Below, piece after piece: positions 21,086 to 31,862 of a stretch of DNA of 64,000 bases (position 1 is the first letter of the stretch; each line of letters begins with the position of its first letter). Position numbers and translations under genes: made by a program. Origin of the DNA: Oscillospiraceae bacterium (lineage in GTDB: Bacteria; Bacillota; Clostridia; Oscillospirales; Oscillospiraceae); NCBI GenBank assembly GCA_015068235.1, contig SVKY01000004.1, positions 1-64,000 of the forward strand, given 5' to 3'. A model generated the notes under the pieces. That model worked only from the letters and a program-made list of their open reading frames with translations, had not been told where the DNA came from and did no database searches.

Positions 21086-21276
21086 ATACTAATTCTTAAT
21101 AAAACGATTGAATCGTTTTATTGCCCGCTCTGCGAGCGGACGGCGCCGTAGACGCCAAGAATGTTGTACAATACTTTTCTTGCCGCCACAGGCGGTGCAG
21201 GATATTCATCCTGCAATAAAATGATTTCTAAATCATTTTATCAAGAAACAGTATTATCGACCGTTCAAATTAGTAT
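21086..21276. repeat. Chain-of-hairpins element, copy 1, bounded by ATACTAATT/AATTAGTAT
   Basis: The 191-bp element has 9-bp terminal inverted repeats (21086-21094 and 21268-21276). Inside are six consecutive short hairpins, including AAAACGATTGAATCGTTTT, GCCCGCTCTGCGAGCGGAC, GGCGCCGTAGACGCC, GCAGGATATTCATCCTGC and AAAATGATTTCTAAATCATTTT (the last in two halves). The 162-bp core 21096-21257 recurs inverted at 44348-44509 with about four differences. There is no coding capacity. It looks like a non-autonomous, structured mobile repeat (MITE- or REP-like). Confidence 0.75.
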
Positions 21277-21307
21277 CATTCTAAAAGACTTCCTTGTTCA
21301 GAAGACA

Positions 21308-22003
21308 TTATAAATCTTTTGCTGAAAAAACGATCATTTCCATTTTGCGCAGGCTCGGTAAATATAGCGGAAACGATGGATCGTCGGTATTGACAAGCCT
21401 CTGTTGCACTGCATTTGCTTCTATTGGCTGATCACTTTTATTATATAATTCAAAAAAACGGATTGCATCATCAAATGTACGAAATGGTTGCCCCATTTCC
21501 ATGCGGAGCTGCTTCTGCTCAAAGGGTATCTTCCACTCCTGCAGCACATCTGCAATTCTCTCGACGCTATGCTTTTTTCGCTTCACCTCTCCAATTGAAA
21601 ACAGGTGCTCTGCACAATCTCTCTTTATCACAATTGCATTACCCTTACAGAGCTTTTTCGCAAGTGAAAGGATCTCGCTTGTTTTGCCAAAATAACAAAA
21701 TATCATCGCATCAAAACGCTCTGTGAGCTTGAAAATATCTTCGCATCTTGCCAAAAGATTTTGTCTTGTTTTTCTAGCTTTCAACGCATTGATTGCCGCG
21801 TCCGATACATCAAGTGCAGTAACCTGTTTGCTGTATTTGGCAAGCTCGTTTGCTAAATATCCTAAACCACAGCCTGCATCACAAATATGTCCATCACATG
21901 GAATATATGGAAGCAACTCTTTCGATAATTCCTCGTAATATGAACCATATTCGGATGCATCCTTCATAAATCGGATCGCATCCGATCCCCAACGCTGCAT
22001 CAT
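21308..22003 (-). CDS. Class I SAM-dependent methyltransferase
   Basis: This 231-aa protein has a Rossmann-type methyltransferase core: motif I DAGCGLGYLANELA (about 43-56), acidic motif II VTALDVSD, and a post-I segment FDAMIFCYFGK. The substrate is unknown; no sequence feature separates small-molecule from macromolecule substrates. Its ATG overlaps the stop of the XdhC-family gene by 4 bp, so it is the last gene of the tig-clpP-clpX-lon-ysxC-xdhC operon. The annotation is firm at superfamily level only. Confidence 0.85.
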   Translation of the reverse strand: MMQRWGSDAIRFMKDASEYGSYYEELSKELLPYIPCDGHICDAGCGLGYLANELAKYSKQVTALDVSDAAINALKARKTRQNLLARCEDIFKLTERFDAMIFCYFGKTSEILSLAKKLCKGNAIVIKRDCAEHLFSIGEVKRKKHSVERIADVLQEWKIPFEQKQLRMEMGQPFRTFDDAIRFFELYNKSDQPIEANAVQQRLVNTDDPSFPLYLPSLRKMEMIVFSAKDL

Positions 22004-22977
22004 AACGTCTCAGCCCTACATTGGATCATCTGGGCCGCAATACTGATGGCAATTTCATCCGGTGTTTCAGCCAAAATCGGAAGTCCAATCGGCGAATGTA
22101 CCGAAGCAATCCTATTTTCCTCAATCCCCGCTTCGCGCAGCATTGCCTGTGTTTTTGCGATCTTGTGACGTGAACCGATGCAGCCAACATAACGCGTTTG
22201 CGTGCGCAAAACCTGCTCCAAAAGAGCGTAGTCTGACTGATGTCCCGGCGTCATGATGACAACAAAGTCATTTTTTGTTAAATTCACCTTGCTGTAAATG
22301 TCATTATAATCGCCAAAAATCACTTCTTCCGCATCAGGAAAATGCTCTTTCGTCGCAAGATGTTCACGATTATCAAACACCGTCACTCGGAACCCCACTT
22401 TTGCCAACACCGGCACAAGAGCTTGTCCGACATGACCACCGCCGAAAACATAAGTTCTACCTGCTCGCATCAAGGGCTCTGCATAGCGCAGAGGCTCTTC
22501 CTTTTTCAGCACTGCTCCGGAAGCAAACAGAGATTCATCGTCAGCCTCATTTGCACATACGATCCGAAAATCCTCAACGATGCCATCTCGAATTTGCAAA
22601 AAAATCCAACTATTCTCATCTTTTTGAAGCGCATCTCGCATGCGATATAAAATCGGTAGATCGAATTTTGAAATAATTTGGTAATGGATCGTAACTCTAC
22701 CACCGCAGATCATGCCAATCGAAGCAACCTGTTCAGGCACAAGGTCGAATGAACGCAAATAAGTTTTGCCACTGTTCAAAACCTCGAGTGCTTCTTTCGA
22801 CGCCAAATACTCGACCTCGCCGCCGCCGACAGTTCCAAGCGTTGTTCCATCTGAAAACACCGCCATTCTTGCGCCGGCACCTCTCGGAGAAGATCCCGAG
22901 CTCGCAAGAACAGTACACAAAACGACCTTCTGTCCCTCTTCCGCCGCATGGATCAATCGTTCACATAACTTTTTCAT
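22000..22977 (-). CDS. XdhC/CoxI-family protein
   Basis: The start is placed at ATG 22977 (MKKLCERL), 4 nt after the ysxC stop and preceded by AGGTG; a GTG at 22992 would overlap ysxC. The 325-aa product has the N-terminal XdhC/CoxI domain (SSGSSPRGAGARM, TVGGGEVE near 55) and a C-terminal Rossmann fold (YVFGGGHVGQAL near 190, IGSRHK, IGLPI..ETP.EIA.S). XdhC proteins help mature molybdenum hydroxylases by handling the sulfurated cofactor. No hydroxylase lies in this window, so the client enzyme is elsewhere or the role differs. Confidence 0.88.
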   Translation of the reverse strand: MKKLCERLIHAAEEGQKVVLCTVLASSGSSPRGAGARMAVFSDGTTLGTVGGGEVEYLASKEALEVLNSGKTYLRSFDLVPEQVASIGMICGGRVTIHYQIISKFDLPILYRMRDALQKDENSWIFLQIRDGIVEDFRIVCANEADDESLFASGAVLKKEEPLRYAEPLMRAGRTYVFGGGHVGQALVPVLAKVGFRVTVFDNREHLATKEHFPDAEEVIFGDYNDIYSKVNLTKNDFVVIMTPGHQSDYALLEQVLRTQTRYVGCIGSRHKIAKTQAMLREAGIEENRIASVHSPIGLPILAETPDEIAISIAAQMIQCRAETL

Positions 22978-22981
22978 ACTA

Positions 22982-23569
22982 TCACCTGTCACACGATTTC
23001 ATAATCGCTGAAACCAGCTCTGAGCGCCCTGTTCCCTTCTCGGCTGAAAACGGGATCAGCAGCGTATTGTCAGGCAGTTTCAGAGTTGTTCTGATTCTTG
23101 CCATATTCGGCTCGATCTCACTCTTTTTCAGCTTATCAAGCTTGTTTGCCACGACCACAAACTCACAACCACAAGACAGAAACAACTCCGCCATAACGCA
23201 ATCGAGCTTTGTCGGTTCGTGGCGGGCATCTACGATCATGACACCAAGCGTGATCCGATCAGGTTCAGCAAAGTAGCTCTCCATCAGCTTCCCCCAACGT
23301 TCTTTTTCAGCCTGTGCAACCTGTGCATAGCCATATCCGGGCAGATCGACAAAATATGCCTTATTTTCAATTTTGAAATAATTGATATGGATCGTTTTTC
23401 CCGGCTTTTGACCCACTCGTGCAAAATTTTTTCTTTGCAAAACACAATTCAGCACGGAGGATTTTCCAACATTTGATTTTCCGGCAAACGCAACCTGTGG
23501 CAAGCCGTCGGCAAGAAATGCGTTCGGCTGCGCTGCAGATTTTATAAATTCTACTTTCTGTAAGTTCAT
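22982..23569 (-). CDS. ysxC: Ribosome biogenesis GTPase YsxC/EngB
   Basis: This 195-aa protein matches YsxC/EngB in full. It has P-loop GKSNVGKSS (about 30-38), a switch region around GKT, G3 DLPGYG (about 74-79), G4 NKLDK and G5 near FSAEKGTG. The GTPase acts in late 50S subunit assembly. Its ATG overlaps the lon stop by 4 bp, the arrangement seen in many Firmicutes (lon-ysxC). Confidence 0.96.
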   Translation of the reverse strand: MNLQKVEFIKSAAQPNAFLADGLPQVAFAGKSNVGKSSVLNCVLQRKNFARVGQKPGKTIHINYFKIENKAYFVDLPGYGYAQVAQAEKERWGKLMESYFAEPDRITLGVMIVDARHEPTKLDCVMAELFLSCGCEFVVVANKLDKLKKSEIEPNMARIRTTLKLPDNTLLIPFSAEKGTGRSELVSAIMKSCDR

Positions 23570-25974
23570 TGACGAATCTCCGTTTTCGGTTTTACCGTTT
23601 CATGCGGCAGTGTAACGACAGGCTTCTTCGTGATCTTTTTCTCTGTTATAGGCAAGCACAGCGCTGCCTCCATCACTGCGTCGACATGCTCAACCGTAAT
23701 AAAATTCAAAGCACGTCGGACGGTTTGATCGATTTGCTCCAAATCCTTCTCGTTCGCCTGCGGAATGATGACCGTTTTGATTCCATGGCGAAGCGCTGCC
23801 ATCGTCTTTTCCTTCAAGCCGCCAATGGCAAGCACACGTCCTCGGATTGAAATCTCCCCTGTCATTGCAATGTCTCTGCGGACAGGTGCATCGGTCAGTG
23901 CGGACACCATAGCAGTGCAAACCGTAATGCCGGCGGAAGGTCCATCCTTGGGAATCGCCCCTTCAGGAAAATGAACATGGATATCCTTTGTCTTATAAAA
24001 ATCTTCGGGAATATTGAATTTTTCCGCACGAGAGCGAATATAGCTCATTGCAGCTTGTACAGATTCCTTCATAACATCGCCAAGGTTGCCCGTCAAGTTC
24101 AGCTTACCGCTTCCATCAACGACATTGCACTCAACCTCGAGCGTCTCGCCGCCAACGGAAGTCCATGCAAGCCCCGTCACCAAGCCAACAGGATCGTTTG
24201 GTGAAAGCTTATCAGGCAGGAACTTTCTGATTCCGACAAATTGTTCTAAGTTGGAGCCATTCACACTGATGCGCTTCAAGCTCTCATCGTTGACAAACTG
24301 CATCGCACTCTTGCGGCAAAGATTTGCAATTTCACGCTCAAGATTACGAACGCCTGATTCCCTCGTATAGCAACGAATGAGTTCGCGGATTCCGTCATCC
24401 GTGATTCGGACCTGAGATTTCTTCAAGCCATGCTTTGTAAGCTGCTTCGGAAGCAGATGATTCTTCACGATCATCAGCTTTTCCTCATCCGTGTAGGAGC
24501 TAAGCTCAATGACCTCCATTCGGTCTAAAAGCGGTCTCGGAATCGTATCGGTCGTGTTCGCCGTTGTAATAAACATACAATCACGCAGATCGAACGGAAT
24601 TTCCAAATAATTGTCACGGAAAGAATGGTTCTGTTCTGCATCCAAAACCTCAAGCAACGCCGCCGAAGGATCTCCTCGATAGTCGCTGCCAAGCTTATCG
24701 ATTTCATCAAGTAGGAGCAAAGGATTCATAGACCCAGCTTGAGAAATTGCGTTCATAATGCGTCCTGGCATAGCTCCAATATAGGTTTTTCTATGACCAC
24801 GGATCTCGGCTTCATCATGGATGCCGCCCAAAGAAATACGAGCAAGCTTCCGGTTCAGCGCTCGAGCAACGCTCATTGCGATCGAGGTTTTGCCAACACC
24901 GGGAGGTCCGACCAAGCAAAGAATCTGCGCCGGCATGCCCGGTGCAAGCTGCTTCACGGCAAGGCTTTCCAAAATACGCTCTTTCACCTTTTGAAGTCCA
25001 AAATGGTCAGCTTCAAGAATTTTGCGTGCCTGTTCAACGTTGACTCGTTCCTTTGTGCGGTTATTCCACGGCAAAGCAAGCACAGTATCGAGATAATTAC
25101 GGATCACCGAAGATTCCGATGAACCATAGCCCTGCTTTGACAAGCGCTGAAGCTCCTTATTCAGCTTTTGATTGACCTCTTCGGGCAGGTGCATTCGGAT
25201 GATCCTGGCTCTGTATTCCTCGATTTCAGCATCATCATCGATCTCACCAAGCTCCGAACGAATGACCTTCATCTGTTCTCTCAGATAGTAATCTCGCTGC
25301 CCCTTGTCAATATTTTGCTGCGTTTGATCCTGGATTTGGTTTTCCAGGCGCAAAACCTCAAGCTCATGCGCCATCAGCTGATTCGTTCTCTCCAAGCGGC
25401 GAACAGGATGCAGCTGAGATAGAATACGCATCTTATCGGCATAGTCAAAGGTAGCCGCCTGTGCAATCAAATCAGCAATCAGGCCGGGATCCTTGGAGGC
25501 TAAAATCTTGAGCATCACATCATGGACGGGTCTTTGAGAGAGCTCGGTAAATTCATCAAACATCTGCGCTGCCTGACGCATCAACGCATCAATACGAGGT
25601 GTACGATCCGTATATTCGATGTCCGGAAGCGATTCAACACGTGCGCAAAGATACGGTGAGGTTTGATGTGCATCAATGATTCTGGCTCTGTACTCACCGT
25701 AAACCAAAATGCGAACCGAATCACCGGGCATTTTCAGCACCTGACGCACCTGAGCAACCGTTCCGACAGGATAAAGCTCGTCAAAGGTCGGATCATCCTG
25801 TAACAGATCTTTCTGCGTTACCAAAAAAATCCGCTGATCCTTTGCCATCGCCTTATCCAAAGCACGCACCGATTTTTCACGACCAACATCAAAATGCATT
25901 GTCGCTTTGGGGAATACCGTCAATCCGCGCAGTGCCAGAACAGGAATTCGTTCTGAAATAATAATTTCTTCCAT
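23566..25974 (-). CDS. lon: ATP-dependent protease Lon (LonA)
   Basis: The start was chosen at ATG 25974 ([17 protein letters not shown]), which AAAGGAG precedes; a TTG 18 nt upstream would contain the SD. The 802-aa LonA has an N-terminal substrate-binding LON domain (about 5-195), a coiled-coil linker, an AAA+ domain with Walker [10 protein letters not shown] (about 350) and Walker [10 protein letters not shown], and a C-terminal protease domain. The catalytic Ser lies in [11 protein letters not shown] and the Lys in [10 protein letters not shown]. It degrades misfolded and regulatory proteins in the cytoplasm. It is co-transcribed with clpX upstream. Confidence 0.97.
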   Translation of the reverse strand: MEEIIISERIPVLALRGLTVFPKATMHFDVGREKSVRALDKAMAKDQRIFLVTQKDLLQDDPTFDELYPVGTVAQVRQVLKMPGDSVRILVYGEYRARIIDAHQTSPYLCARVESLPDIEYTDRTPRIDALMRQAAQMFDEFTELSQRPVHDVMLKILASKDPGLIADLIAQAATFDYADKMRILSQLHPVRRLERTNQLMAHELEVLRLENQIQDQTQQNIDKGQRDYYLREQMKVIRSELGEIDDDAEIEEYRARIIRMHLPEEVNQKLNKELQRLSKQGYGSSESSVIRNYLDTVLALPWNNRTKERVNVEQARKILEADHFGLQKVKERILESLAVKQLAPGMPAQILCLVGPPGVGKTSIAMSVARALNRKLARISLGGIHDEAEIRGHRKTYIGAMPGRIMNAISQAGSMNPLLLLDEIDKLGSDYRGDPSAALLEVLDAEQNHSFRDNYLEIPFDLRDCMFITTANTTDTIPRPLLDRMEVIELSSYTDEEKLMIVKNHLLPKQLTKHGLKKSQVRITDDGIRELIRCYTRESGVRNLEREIANLCRKSAMQFVNDESLKRISVNGSNLEQFVGIRKFLPDKLSPNDPVGLVTGLAWTSVGGETLEVECNVVDGSGKLNLTGNLGDVMKESVQAAMSYIRSRAEKFNIPEDFYKTKDIHVHFPEGAIPKDGPSAGITVCTAMVSALTDAPVRRDIAMTGEISIRGRVLAIGGLKEKTMAALRHGIKTVIIPQANEKDLEQIDQTVRRALNFITVEHVDAVMEAALCLPITEKKITKKPVVTLPHETVKPKTEIRQ

Positions 25975-26049
25975 GGGTATCTCCTTTCGCAAGGATTTTC
26001 GTATAAAAATGCAAAGAAAGGGGAAGCATACTTCCCCCTTCCGTTATTG

Positions 26050-27279
26050 TTATTTTCCTCGCTTGCGCTTGACAATAGGCTCTGCGCCATCATCAACGCA
26101 CTCGCGCGTAATCAAAACATTTGTAATCGTCGGGTCAGACGGAATCTCGTACATCGTTTTGGTCATCACAGATTCCAAAACAGCACGTAAGCCTCTGGCG
26201 CCAATCTTACGATCAATCGCCTTCTGCGCAATCGCCTCAAGAGCATCTGTTTCAAAGTCCAATGTCACATGATCAAGCTCTAACAGCTTGCGATACTGGC
26301 GGCACAACGCATTCTTGGGTTCGGTCAAAATGCGAACCAAATCCGCCTTCGAAAGGCTCATCAAGCTCGTAATCACCGGAAGTCTGCCAACCAGCTCGGG
26401 AATGATACCGAATTTCAACAGATCCTGCGGTAAAACCTGCGCAAACAATGCGCCAACATCCTTGTCTTTTCGGCTCTTCAGCTCAGAGCCAAAGCCAAGG
26501 CTGCTGCGATCGACACGGCGCTCAATGATCTTGTCCAAACCATCAAATGCACCACCGCAGATAAAGAGAATATTGCTGGTATCGATCTGAATAAACTCCT
26601 GCTGCGGATGCTTTCTGCCACCCTGGGGTGGGACATTCGCCAAGGTACCCTCGACGATCTTCAAAAGTGCCTGCTGGACACCTTCGCCCGAGACATCGCG
26701 AGTAATGGATGTATTTTCGCTCTTGCGTGCAATTTTATCCATCTCATCAATGTAGATGATGCCTCGCTCGGCAAGCTCCACATCAAAATCAGCTGCCTGC
26801 AAAAGACGAAGCAGGATATTTTCAACATCCTCACCGACATAGCCAGCCTCGGTCAAGGTGGTAGCATCGGCAATTGCAAAAGGAACATTCAAAATTTTCG
26901 CCAATGTTTGGGCAAAGAGGGTCTTGCCCGAACCGGTCGGACCAATGAGAAGAATGTTGCTCTTTTGCAGCTCGACATCGGAAATGCCGTCATAATAAAT
27001 GCGCTTATAATGGTTATACACCGCAACAGAAAGGGCAATTTTCGCCTCATCCTGACCGATGATATAGCCATCCATATATTCTTTAATCTCTTTGGGGGTC
27101 GGAAGCTTCTCAGGAGCTTCCATGTCAGAAGCTTCCATTTCATGCATATTTTCTTCAATCAGCGAGCTGCACAGCCGCACACACTCGTTGCAAATATAGG
27201 CATTCGGACCGGACACAATTCGCTGGACCTGCCCCTGCGTTTTGCCGCAGAAGGAACAGCGGATCAATTTTTCAGCCAA
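26050..27279 (-). CDS. clpX: ClpX, ATP-dependent unfoldase subunit of ClpXP
   Basis: This 409-aa protein begins with the ClpX zinc-binding domain (CSFCGK...CNECV, about 8-36). An AAA+ module follows with Walker A GPTGSGKT (about 113), Walker [11 protein letters not shown] and the R.SLGFG region that carries the loop contacting ClpP. It recognises and unfolds substrates and feeds them to ClpP, whose gene lies immediately upstream in the same operon (gap about 18 nt). Confidence 0.97.
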   Translation of the reverse strand: MAEKLIRCSFCGKTQGQVQRIVSGPNAYICNECVRLCSSLIEENMHEMEASDMEAPEKLPTPKEIKEYMDGYIIGQDEAKIALSVAVYNHYKRIYYDGISDVELQKSNILLIGPTGSGKTLFAQTLAKILNVPFAIADATTLTEAGYVGEDVENILLRLLQAADFDVELAERGIIYIDEMDKIARKSENTSITRDVSGEGVQQALLKIVEGTLANVPPQGGRKHPQQEFIQIDTSNILFICGGAFDGLDKIIERRVDRSSLGFGSELKSRKDKDVGALFAQVLPQDLLKFGIIPELVGRLPVITSLMSLSKADLVRILTEPKNALCRQYRKLLELDHVTLDFETDALEAIAQKAIDRKIGARGLRAVLESVMTKTMYEIPSDPTITNVLITRECVDDGAEPIVKRKRGK

Positions 27280-27297
27280 ATCTGATCTCTCCTCTAA

Positions 27298-27879
27298 TTA
27301 TCTCTGATAGATGACCTTGTCAATGATGCCGTATTCCTTGGCTTCCTCCGCCGTCAGGAAATGGTCACGCTCGGTATCCAGTGCGACCTGTTCGACAGGC
27401 TTTCCGGTATTGGCAGCCAAAATTTCATTCAGCTTGCGCTTAATGGCAATGATGCGCTCTGCGTGAATCTGAATGTCAGTGACCTGACCCTTTGCTCCGC
27501 CGGAGGGCTGGTGGATCATGATCTCTGCGTTCGGAAGCGCAATACGCTTGCCCTTCGCACCGGCAGAGAGCAAAAATGCGCCCATGGAAGCTGCCATACC
27601 GATGCAGATCGTGGAGACATCGCACTTGATGTACTGCATCGTATCATAGATCGCCATACCAGCGGTAACACTGCCACCGGGGCTGTTAATATAGAACTGA
27701 ATATCCTTCTCAGGATCCTGCGCCTCGAGATACAGCATCTGTGCGACGATCAGGCTGGCGGTGGTGTCATTGACCTCCTCCGACAGAATGATAATGCGGT
27801 CATTGAGCAGACGTGAAAAGATATCATAAGACCGCTCACCGCGACTGGTTTGTTCAACGACATAAGGTACAAAACTCAT
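27298..27879 (-). CDS. clpP: ClpP serine protease subunit
   Basis: The start was chosen at ATG 27879 ([20 protein letters not shown]), 7 nt after GGAG. Upstream in-frame ATGs would be too close to or before the SD. The 193-aa protein is a standard ClpP. Catalytic Ser sits in [11 protein letters not shown], His in MIHQPSGG, and Asp in [19 protein letters not shown]. It assembles as a tetradecamer and works with ClpX encoded next to it. Confidence 0.97.
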   Translation of the reverse strand: MSFVPYVVEQTSRGERSYDIFSRLLNDRIIILSEEVNDTTASLIVAQMLYLEAQDPEKDIQFYINSPGGSVTAGMAIYDTMQYIKCDVSTICIGMAASMGAFLLSAGAKGKRIALPNAEIMIHQPSGGAKGQVTDIQIHAERIIAIKRKLNEILAANTGKPVEQVALDTERDHFLTAEEAKEYGIIDKVIYQR

Positions 27880-27924
27880 ATCCATGCTCCTTTCTCGAAA
27901 CATTGTAACCGTCAAAAGGGAAAA

Positions 27925-29223
27925 TTATTCCTCTTCCTTCTTCGGTGCGATAGCAACAGCCTCATCAGCAATCAGCTTTGCAGCCTTGCGAACCTGCAAG
28001 TCGCCACGCAAATCATTGATGCCCATAATCTCCTTGACCTTCTCAACATCGAGCTTATAGCTCTCAGCGATCTTGGCATACTCTTCCTCGCACTCCTCAT
28101 CGGAGACCTCAATGTTCTCAGCAGTGACAACAGCATCAAGCATCACATTGGTCTTAACAGCACTAAGTGCACCGGGGCGGAGGCTGTTCTTAATATTCTC
28201 CATATCGCCGCCGAGCATCTGCGCATAAGCCTCCAAAGAAGCACCCTGAGAGCGCAGCTCATAGTCCATACGCTCCATCTGACGCTCCAGTTCCTCTTCG
28301 ACCATACTCTCGGGGATCTCAACGGTCATATTTGCAACTGCCTTGTCAAGCGCAGCATTCTGGAATGCACGGTCAACACCGTTCTGCTTGTTTTCCAGCA
28401 TCTTCTTCTCGATGTCTGCACGCAGCTCAGCAATGGTATCAAACTCAGAAACGTCCTTTGCAAACTCGTCGTCCTTCTCAGGAACGATGGTCTCCTTGAC
28501 CTCATGCACCTTGACCTTGAAAACAACAGGTGCGCCTGCCAAATCAGCAGCATGATACTCTTCGGGGAAGGTCACATTGATATCCTTCTCCTCGCCTGCG
28601 CTCATGCCGACGACCTGCTCTTCAAAGCCGGGGATAAAGCTGCCACTGCCGAGCTTGAGATCATACTTCTCGCCCTTGCCGCCGTCAAATGCGATGCCGT
28701 CCTTAAAGCCTTCAAAGTCGATCACTGCGGTATCGCCGTTGAGCGCAGCACGTTCGACGCTGCTGATGCGTGCAACATTGTTTGCCATGCGATCGATCTC
28801 AGCTTCAACCTCAGCTTCGGTAACGCTGACTTCTGCCTTCTCGACCTCCAACCCCTTGTACTCACCGAGCGTGACCTCGGGATACAGGTCGGTAACGATA
28901 ACCAGCTCAACGCCGTCACCGTCGATGATTTCCATCTTCGTGACCATGGGGCGTCCGACAGGCTTGAGATCCTTTTGAGAAAGGATACACTCTGTATAGA
29001 TCTGAGCATACATCTCTTCGATCGCATCTTCATAAAAAACGTGCTTGCCATAAGCAGCCTCGATGATGGCACGGGGAGCCTTGCCCTTGCGGAAGCCGGG
29101 CAGAGTGATATCCTTACGAACCTTCATGTAAACCTTGTTGATTGCAGGCTCCATCTCAGCCTTGGTGATCTGGACGGTAATGGAAGCACGGACAGCTTCT
29201 TTCTCTACGTTCTTTACGTTCAT
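27925..29223 (-). CDS. tig: Trigger factor, ribosome-associated chaperone and peptidyl-prolyl isomerase
   Basis: This 432-aa protein has the three trigger factor domains. The N-terminal ribosome-binding domain carries the signature PGFRKGKAPR near 43-52. The FKBP-type PPIase domain (about 150-240) includes GSGSFIPGFEEQVVG, and a helical C-terminal chaperone domain follows. It binds nascent chains at the ribosome exit tunnel. AGGAGG precedes the ATG. It heads the tig-clpP-clpX-lon operon and has its own predicted promoter. Confidence 0.97.
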   Translation of the reverse strand: MNVKNVEKEAVRASITVQITKAEMEPAINKVYMKVRKDITLPGFRKGKAPRAIIEAAYGKHVFYEDAIEEMYAQIYTECILSQKDLKPVGRPMVTKMEIIDGDGVELVIVTDLYPEVTLGEYKGLEVEKAEVSVTEAEVEAEIDRMANNVARISSVERAALNGDTAVIDFEGFKDGIAFDGGKGEKYDLKLGSGSFIPGFEEQVVGMSAGEEKDINVTFPEEYHAADLAGAPVVFKVKVHEVKETIVPEKDDEFAKDVSEFDTIAELRADIEKKMLENKQNGVDRAFQNAALDKAVANMTVEIPESMVEEELERQMERMDYELRSQGASLEAYAQMLGGDMENIKNSLRPGALSAVKTNVMLDAVVTAENIEVSDEECEEEYAKIAESYKLDVEKVKEIMGINDLRGDLQVRKAAKLIADEAVAIAPKKEEE

Positions 29224-29265
29224 TTATAAATCCTCCTATGGTTTATCCATAATTATAGCCGATAT

Positions 29266-29294
29266 ATTTTAACAGATTTTCTTCGTAATTACAA
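29266..29294 (-). promoter_or_regulatory. Sigma-A-type promoter of the tig-clpP-clpX-lon operon
   Basis: On the minus strand TTGTAA (29294-29289), 17-bp spacer and TAAAAT (29271-29266) lie about 40 bp upstream of the tig ATG. A second -10-like TATAAT lies between it and the gene. No CIRCE or CtsR-type heat-shock operator was recognised. Confidence 0.5.
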
Positions 29295-29305
29295 GCTTTA
29301 TTTCT

Positions 29306-29995
29306 TCATCTTATGCGAATTGGCGTAAAATTTATAAAATCCGCCGCACAAAGGCGAAATTCTACACCATCATGCAGCCCTTCAATGGCAAGTTTATGAC
29401 TCTCGCCATGCAAATGACCATAGCAGCATTGACGAACTCCGTATTTTTTCAAAAGCTCTAAAATTTCCGGACACTCATAGCCCCGATAACGTGGCGGATA
29501 GTGCAAGAAACAAAGCTTAATTCTATCCCCTGCTGCTTTCAAAGACGTTTCCAAGCGGATCAACTCACGCTTAAAAATTTTGTCATTATGGCTGCCTTCT
29601 GCGGCATCTTCTTCAAAAAACCAGCCTCGGGTGCCGCACAGCGCAAGCTCTTCATACTCATAAGCGTTATTGTTGAGGATAAACATATTTGAAAAACCGT
29701 TTTCCTCACAAAATTTGTAAAACTTTGTCGCAGTTGTCCACCAATAGTCGTGGTTCCCCTTAATGATGAGCTTTCTGCCAGGGATGTTGTTGATAAAAGC
29801 GAAATCCTCCCTCGCCTGCTTCATATCCATGCCCCAAGTCAAATCACCGAGCAAGACAGTCGTATCCTCAGGCTTGATAATTTTTAAGCCCTCGTTCAGT
29901 TTTTCAACGTAGCCGTTCCAAGCTCCGCCAAAAACATCCATCGGTTTATTTGTCCCGAAAGAGAGGTGCAGATCACCGATTGCATATAGTGCCAC
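29306..29995 (-). CDS. Calcineurin-like metallophosphoesterase
   Basis: This 229-aa protein has all five metallophosphoesterase blocks: IGDLHLS (about 7), LLGDLTWGMD, KGNHDYWW (about 78), FLHYPPRY and CYGHLHGES. These ligate a binuclear metal centre. Related Firmicute proteins are annotated as serine/threonine phosphatase-like or nucleotidase-like; the substrate cannot be read from sequence. It is the last gene of the lepB operon, 13 bp after the dipeptidase. Confidence 0.9.
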   Translation of the reverse strand: MALYAIGDLHLSFGTNKPMDVFGGAWNGYVEKLNEGLKIIKPEDTTVLLGDLTWGMDMKQAREDFAFINNIPGRKLIIKGNHDYWWTTATKFYKFCEENGFSNMFILNNNAYEYEELALCGTRGWFFEEDAAEGSHNDKIFKRELIRLETSLKAAGDRIKLCFLHYPPRYRGYECPEILELLKKYGVRQCCYGHLHGESHKLAIEGLHDGVEFRLCAADFINFTPIRIR

Positions 29996-30008
29996 AGCCC
30001 CACTCCTT

Positions 30009-30914
30009 TCAAAACAATTCTAATAAATTTTGATAAAAAATCTTATCAAGCAGCGCAGCACCGTAGCCACAGCTGCTTAGATAGTCGTAAAAATCAACAT
30101 AATTTCCCACGTGAATAAAGCCCTTCGGAAGCACGTCACAGCCGTCTAAGTCGCCGCCAAGCGCAACATGATCTTCTCCGCACAAGCGAAGCATATGCTC
30201 CAAATGCCTGCGCAGAGTTGAAAAATCGGCATTTTCTCCCAAAAAAGGTACATACAGATTCAGCCCCACCGTACCACCTGTTTGGGCGATCAGACTGAGC
30301 TGGTCATCTGTCAAATTTCGACTGTGGTTACATAAACTCCTGCAATTGCTGTGGCTTGCAAGAATGGGTTTTTGCGTGATTTCAGCCAAATTCCAAAACG
30401 CACGCTCGCCCAAATGGCTGACATCGATATAGATCCCCAATTTCTGCGCCATGCGCACAAAATCCGCACCCTTGGCGCTCAAGCCTTCATTTCCCAAATG
30501 GCAGCCTGCAAGCATATTATCCGCATTCCAAGTCAATGTGCATATTCGAAATCCGTCTGCACGCAACGCAGGCAATCGTTCGATACTGCAATCGATCAGC
30601 TCAGCACCCTCCAAGGAAAGGAGCGCCGCAGCTTTCTTTTTCTCATGAAGTGAAGAAATTTGTATAGCCGTTTCCGCAAAGGCAATATGCTGATCAAATT
30701 TTTGCACATTCTGCCTCAAAACTTCCAAAGGCTCTTTCAAAAGCTGCCTCGTAGCAAGTGATGTGCCTGCCATAGAGCAGAAGGCAAAGACCTGTGCATA
30801 GGCTTCAAATTGTGTAATCTTCCCCAAATCGATATGGCAAGTATTATTTGCCAATGCTTCATTCCGACGCCACAGCTCAAAGGCGGTATCACAATGCCCA
30901 TCAAACACTCTCAT
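30009..30914 (-). CDS. Membrane-dipeptidase-family (M19) zinc dipeptidase
   Basis: This 301-aa protein resembles renal/membrane dipeptidase (peptidase M19). Metal ligand motif is FDGHCDTA at residues 4-11. Further conserved blocks are SLEGAE near 98, DVSHLGERAFW, LASHSNCRSLCNHSRNLTD and GGDLDGCD. There is no signal peptide, so it is probably cytoplasmic. It hydrolyses dipeptides, often including D-amino acid-containing ones. Its ATG overlaps the yraN stop by 4 bp. Confidence 0.93.
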   Translation of the reverse strand: MRVFDGHCDTAFELWRRNEALANNTCHIDLGKITQFEAYAQVFAFCSMAGTSLATRQLLKEPLEVLRQNVQKFDQHIAFAETAIQISSLHEKKKAAALLSLEGAELIDCSIERLPALRADGFRICTLTWNADNMLAGCHLGNEGLSAKGADFVRMAQKLGIYIDVSHLGERAFWNLAEITQKPILASHSNCRSLCNHSRNLTDDQLSLIAQTGGTVGLNLYVPFLGENADFSTLRRHLEHMLRLCGEDHVALGGDLDGCDVLPKGFIHVGNYVDFYDYLSSCGYGAALLDKIFYQNLLELF

Positions 30915-31267
30915 TCAAACGCATCCTCCAAATGTCGGATCTGAGGCTTCTTTTCGCCATCGGGTGCGTAAATTTCAATCACATCGAATCGGCACAGCTT
31001 CTCGGTCTCATGCTGGGTAAGATAGAGCATTGCCGTTGTTTTCAGGCGTTCCTGCTTTCTTGAATCGACAAATTCCAATGCCTCGGCAAAATTTGCGTTC
31101 TTTCGCAGCTTTACCTCGACAAAAACCAAGTATTTTCGATTCTCGACGATCAGATCAATTTCGCCCATGCGGCATCGGTAGTTCATCTCGACGAGCTTGT
31201 AGCGTTTTTTGCGTAAGAATTTTGCCGCAAGCTCCTCACCCCAACGACCTCTATCAGATGTTCGCAT
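30911..31267 (-). CDS. yraN: YraN/UPF0102-family protein
   Basis: This 118-aa protein matches UPF0102 (YraN) in length and motifs: [17 protein letters not shown], then [13 protein letters not shown] and FVEVKLR. This is a restriction-endonuclease-like fold with an E...D...ExK arrangement. Its cellular role is not well established. It overlaps the end of rnhB by 14 bp, the usual neighbour of this family. Confidence 0.93.
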   Translation of the reverse strand: MRTSDRGRWGEELAAKFLRKKRYKLVEMNYRCRMGEIDLIVENRKYLVFVEVKLRKNANFAEALEFVDSRKQERLKTTAMLYLTQHETEKLCRFDVIEIYAPDGEKKPQIRHLEDAFE

Positions 31268-31862
31268 AAAATTTCTTCAAAAATGTCTTGCGATGGCAGG
31301 GACACATACCGTGCTCACGCAAGGCGGTATAATGTGCCTTAGTACCATAGCCCTTATGTACGGCAAAACCGTATTGCGGATACGTTTCATCAAGCTGCAC
31401 CATCAAGCGGTCACGGGTGACCTTTGCCAGGATCGAGGCGGCAGCAATATTCGCACTCAAGCTATCCCCTTTGACGATCGTTTTCACAGGAAGTTCCAAT
31501 TCAGGCTCACGGTTGCCGTCAACAAGCACCATGTCGGGCTTCAGCTGAAGCTGTTCGACCGCACGGCGCATCGCCAAAAATGTTGCTTGCAGAATATTGA
31601 TCTCGTCAATTTCTTCTTCACTTGCAAACGCAATGCCATAGGCAAGCGCCTTGTCAACAATGATATCATAGAGCGCCTCACGGCGTTTTTCGGTCAGTTT
31701 TTTTGAATCATTTAAGCCTTCGATCTCAAGATCCATCGGCAAAATGACCGCAGCAGCGCAGACAGGACCTGCCAAAGGTCCTCTGCCCGCCTCATCTACG
31801 CCGCAGACGAGCTTACAGCCCTGTTCGGCATAGATATGCTCATATTTCCACAATTCACTCAT
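31254..31862 (-). CDS. rnhB: Ribonuclease HII
   Basis: The start is taken at ATG 31862 ([16 protein letters not shown]), overlapping the rbgA stop by 8 bp, with GGAGG about 12 nt upstream; a longer frame exists but runs through rbgA. The 202-aa protein shows the type II RNase H motifs [14 protein letters not shown] (about 18-31), LVDGN and [18 protein letters not shown]. It ends with [10 protein letters not shown]. The enzyme removes ribonucleotides and RNA primers from DNA. Confidence 0.96.
   Translation of the reverse strand: MSELWKYEHIYAEQGCKLVCGVDEAGRGPLAGPVCAAAVILPMDLEIEGLNDSKKLTEKRREALYDIIVDKALAYGIAFASEEEIDEINILQATFLAMRRAVEQLQLKPDMVLVDGNREPELELPVKTIVKGDSLSANIAAASILAKVTRDRLMVQLDETYPQYGFAVHKGYGTKAHYTALREHGMCPCHRKTFLKKFYANI

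Noticed and set aside
27850..29229. 459-aa plus-strand frame opposite trigger factor
   Set aside because: Leucine-rich antisense of tig, which has full domain matches and its own SD.
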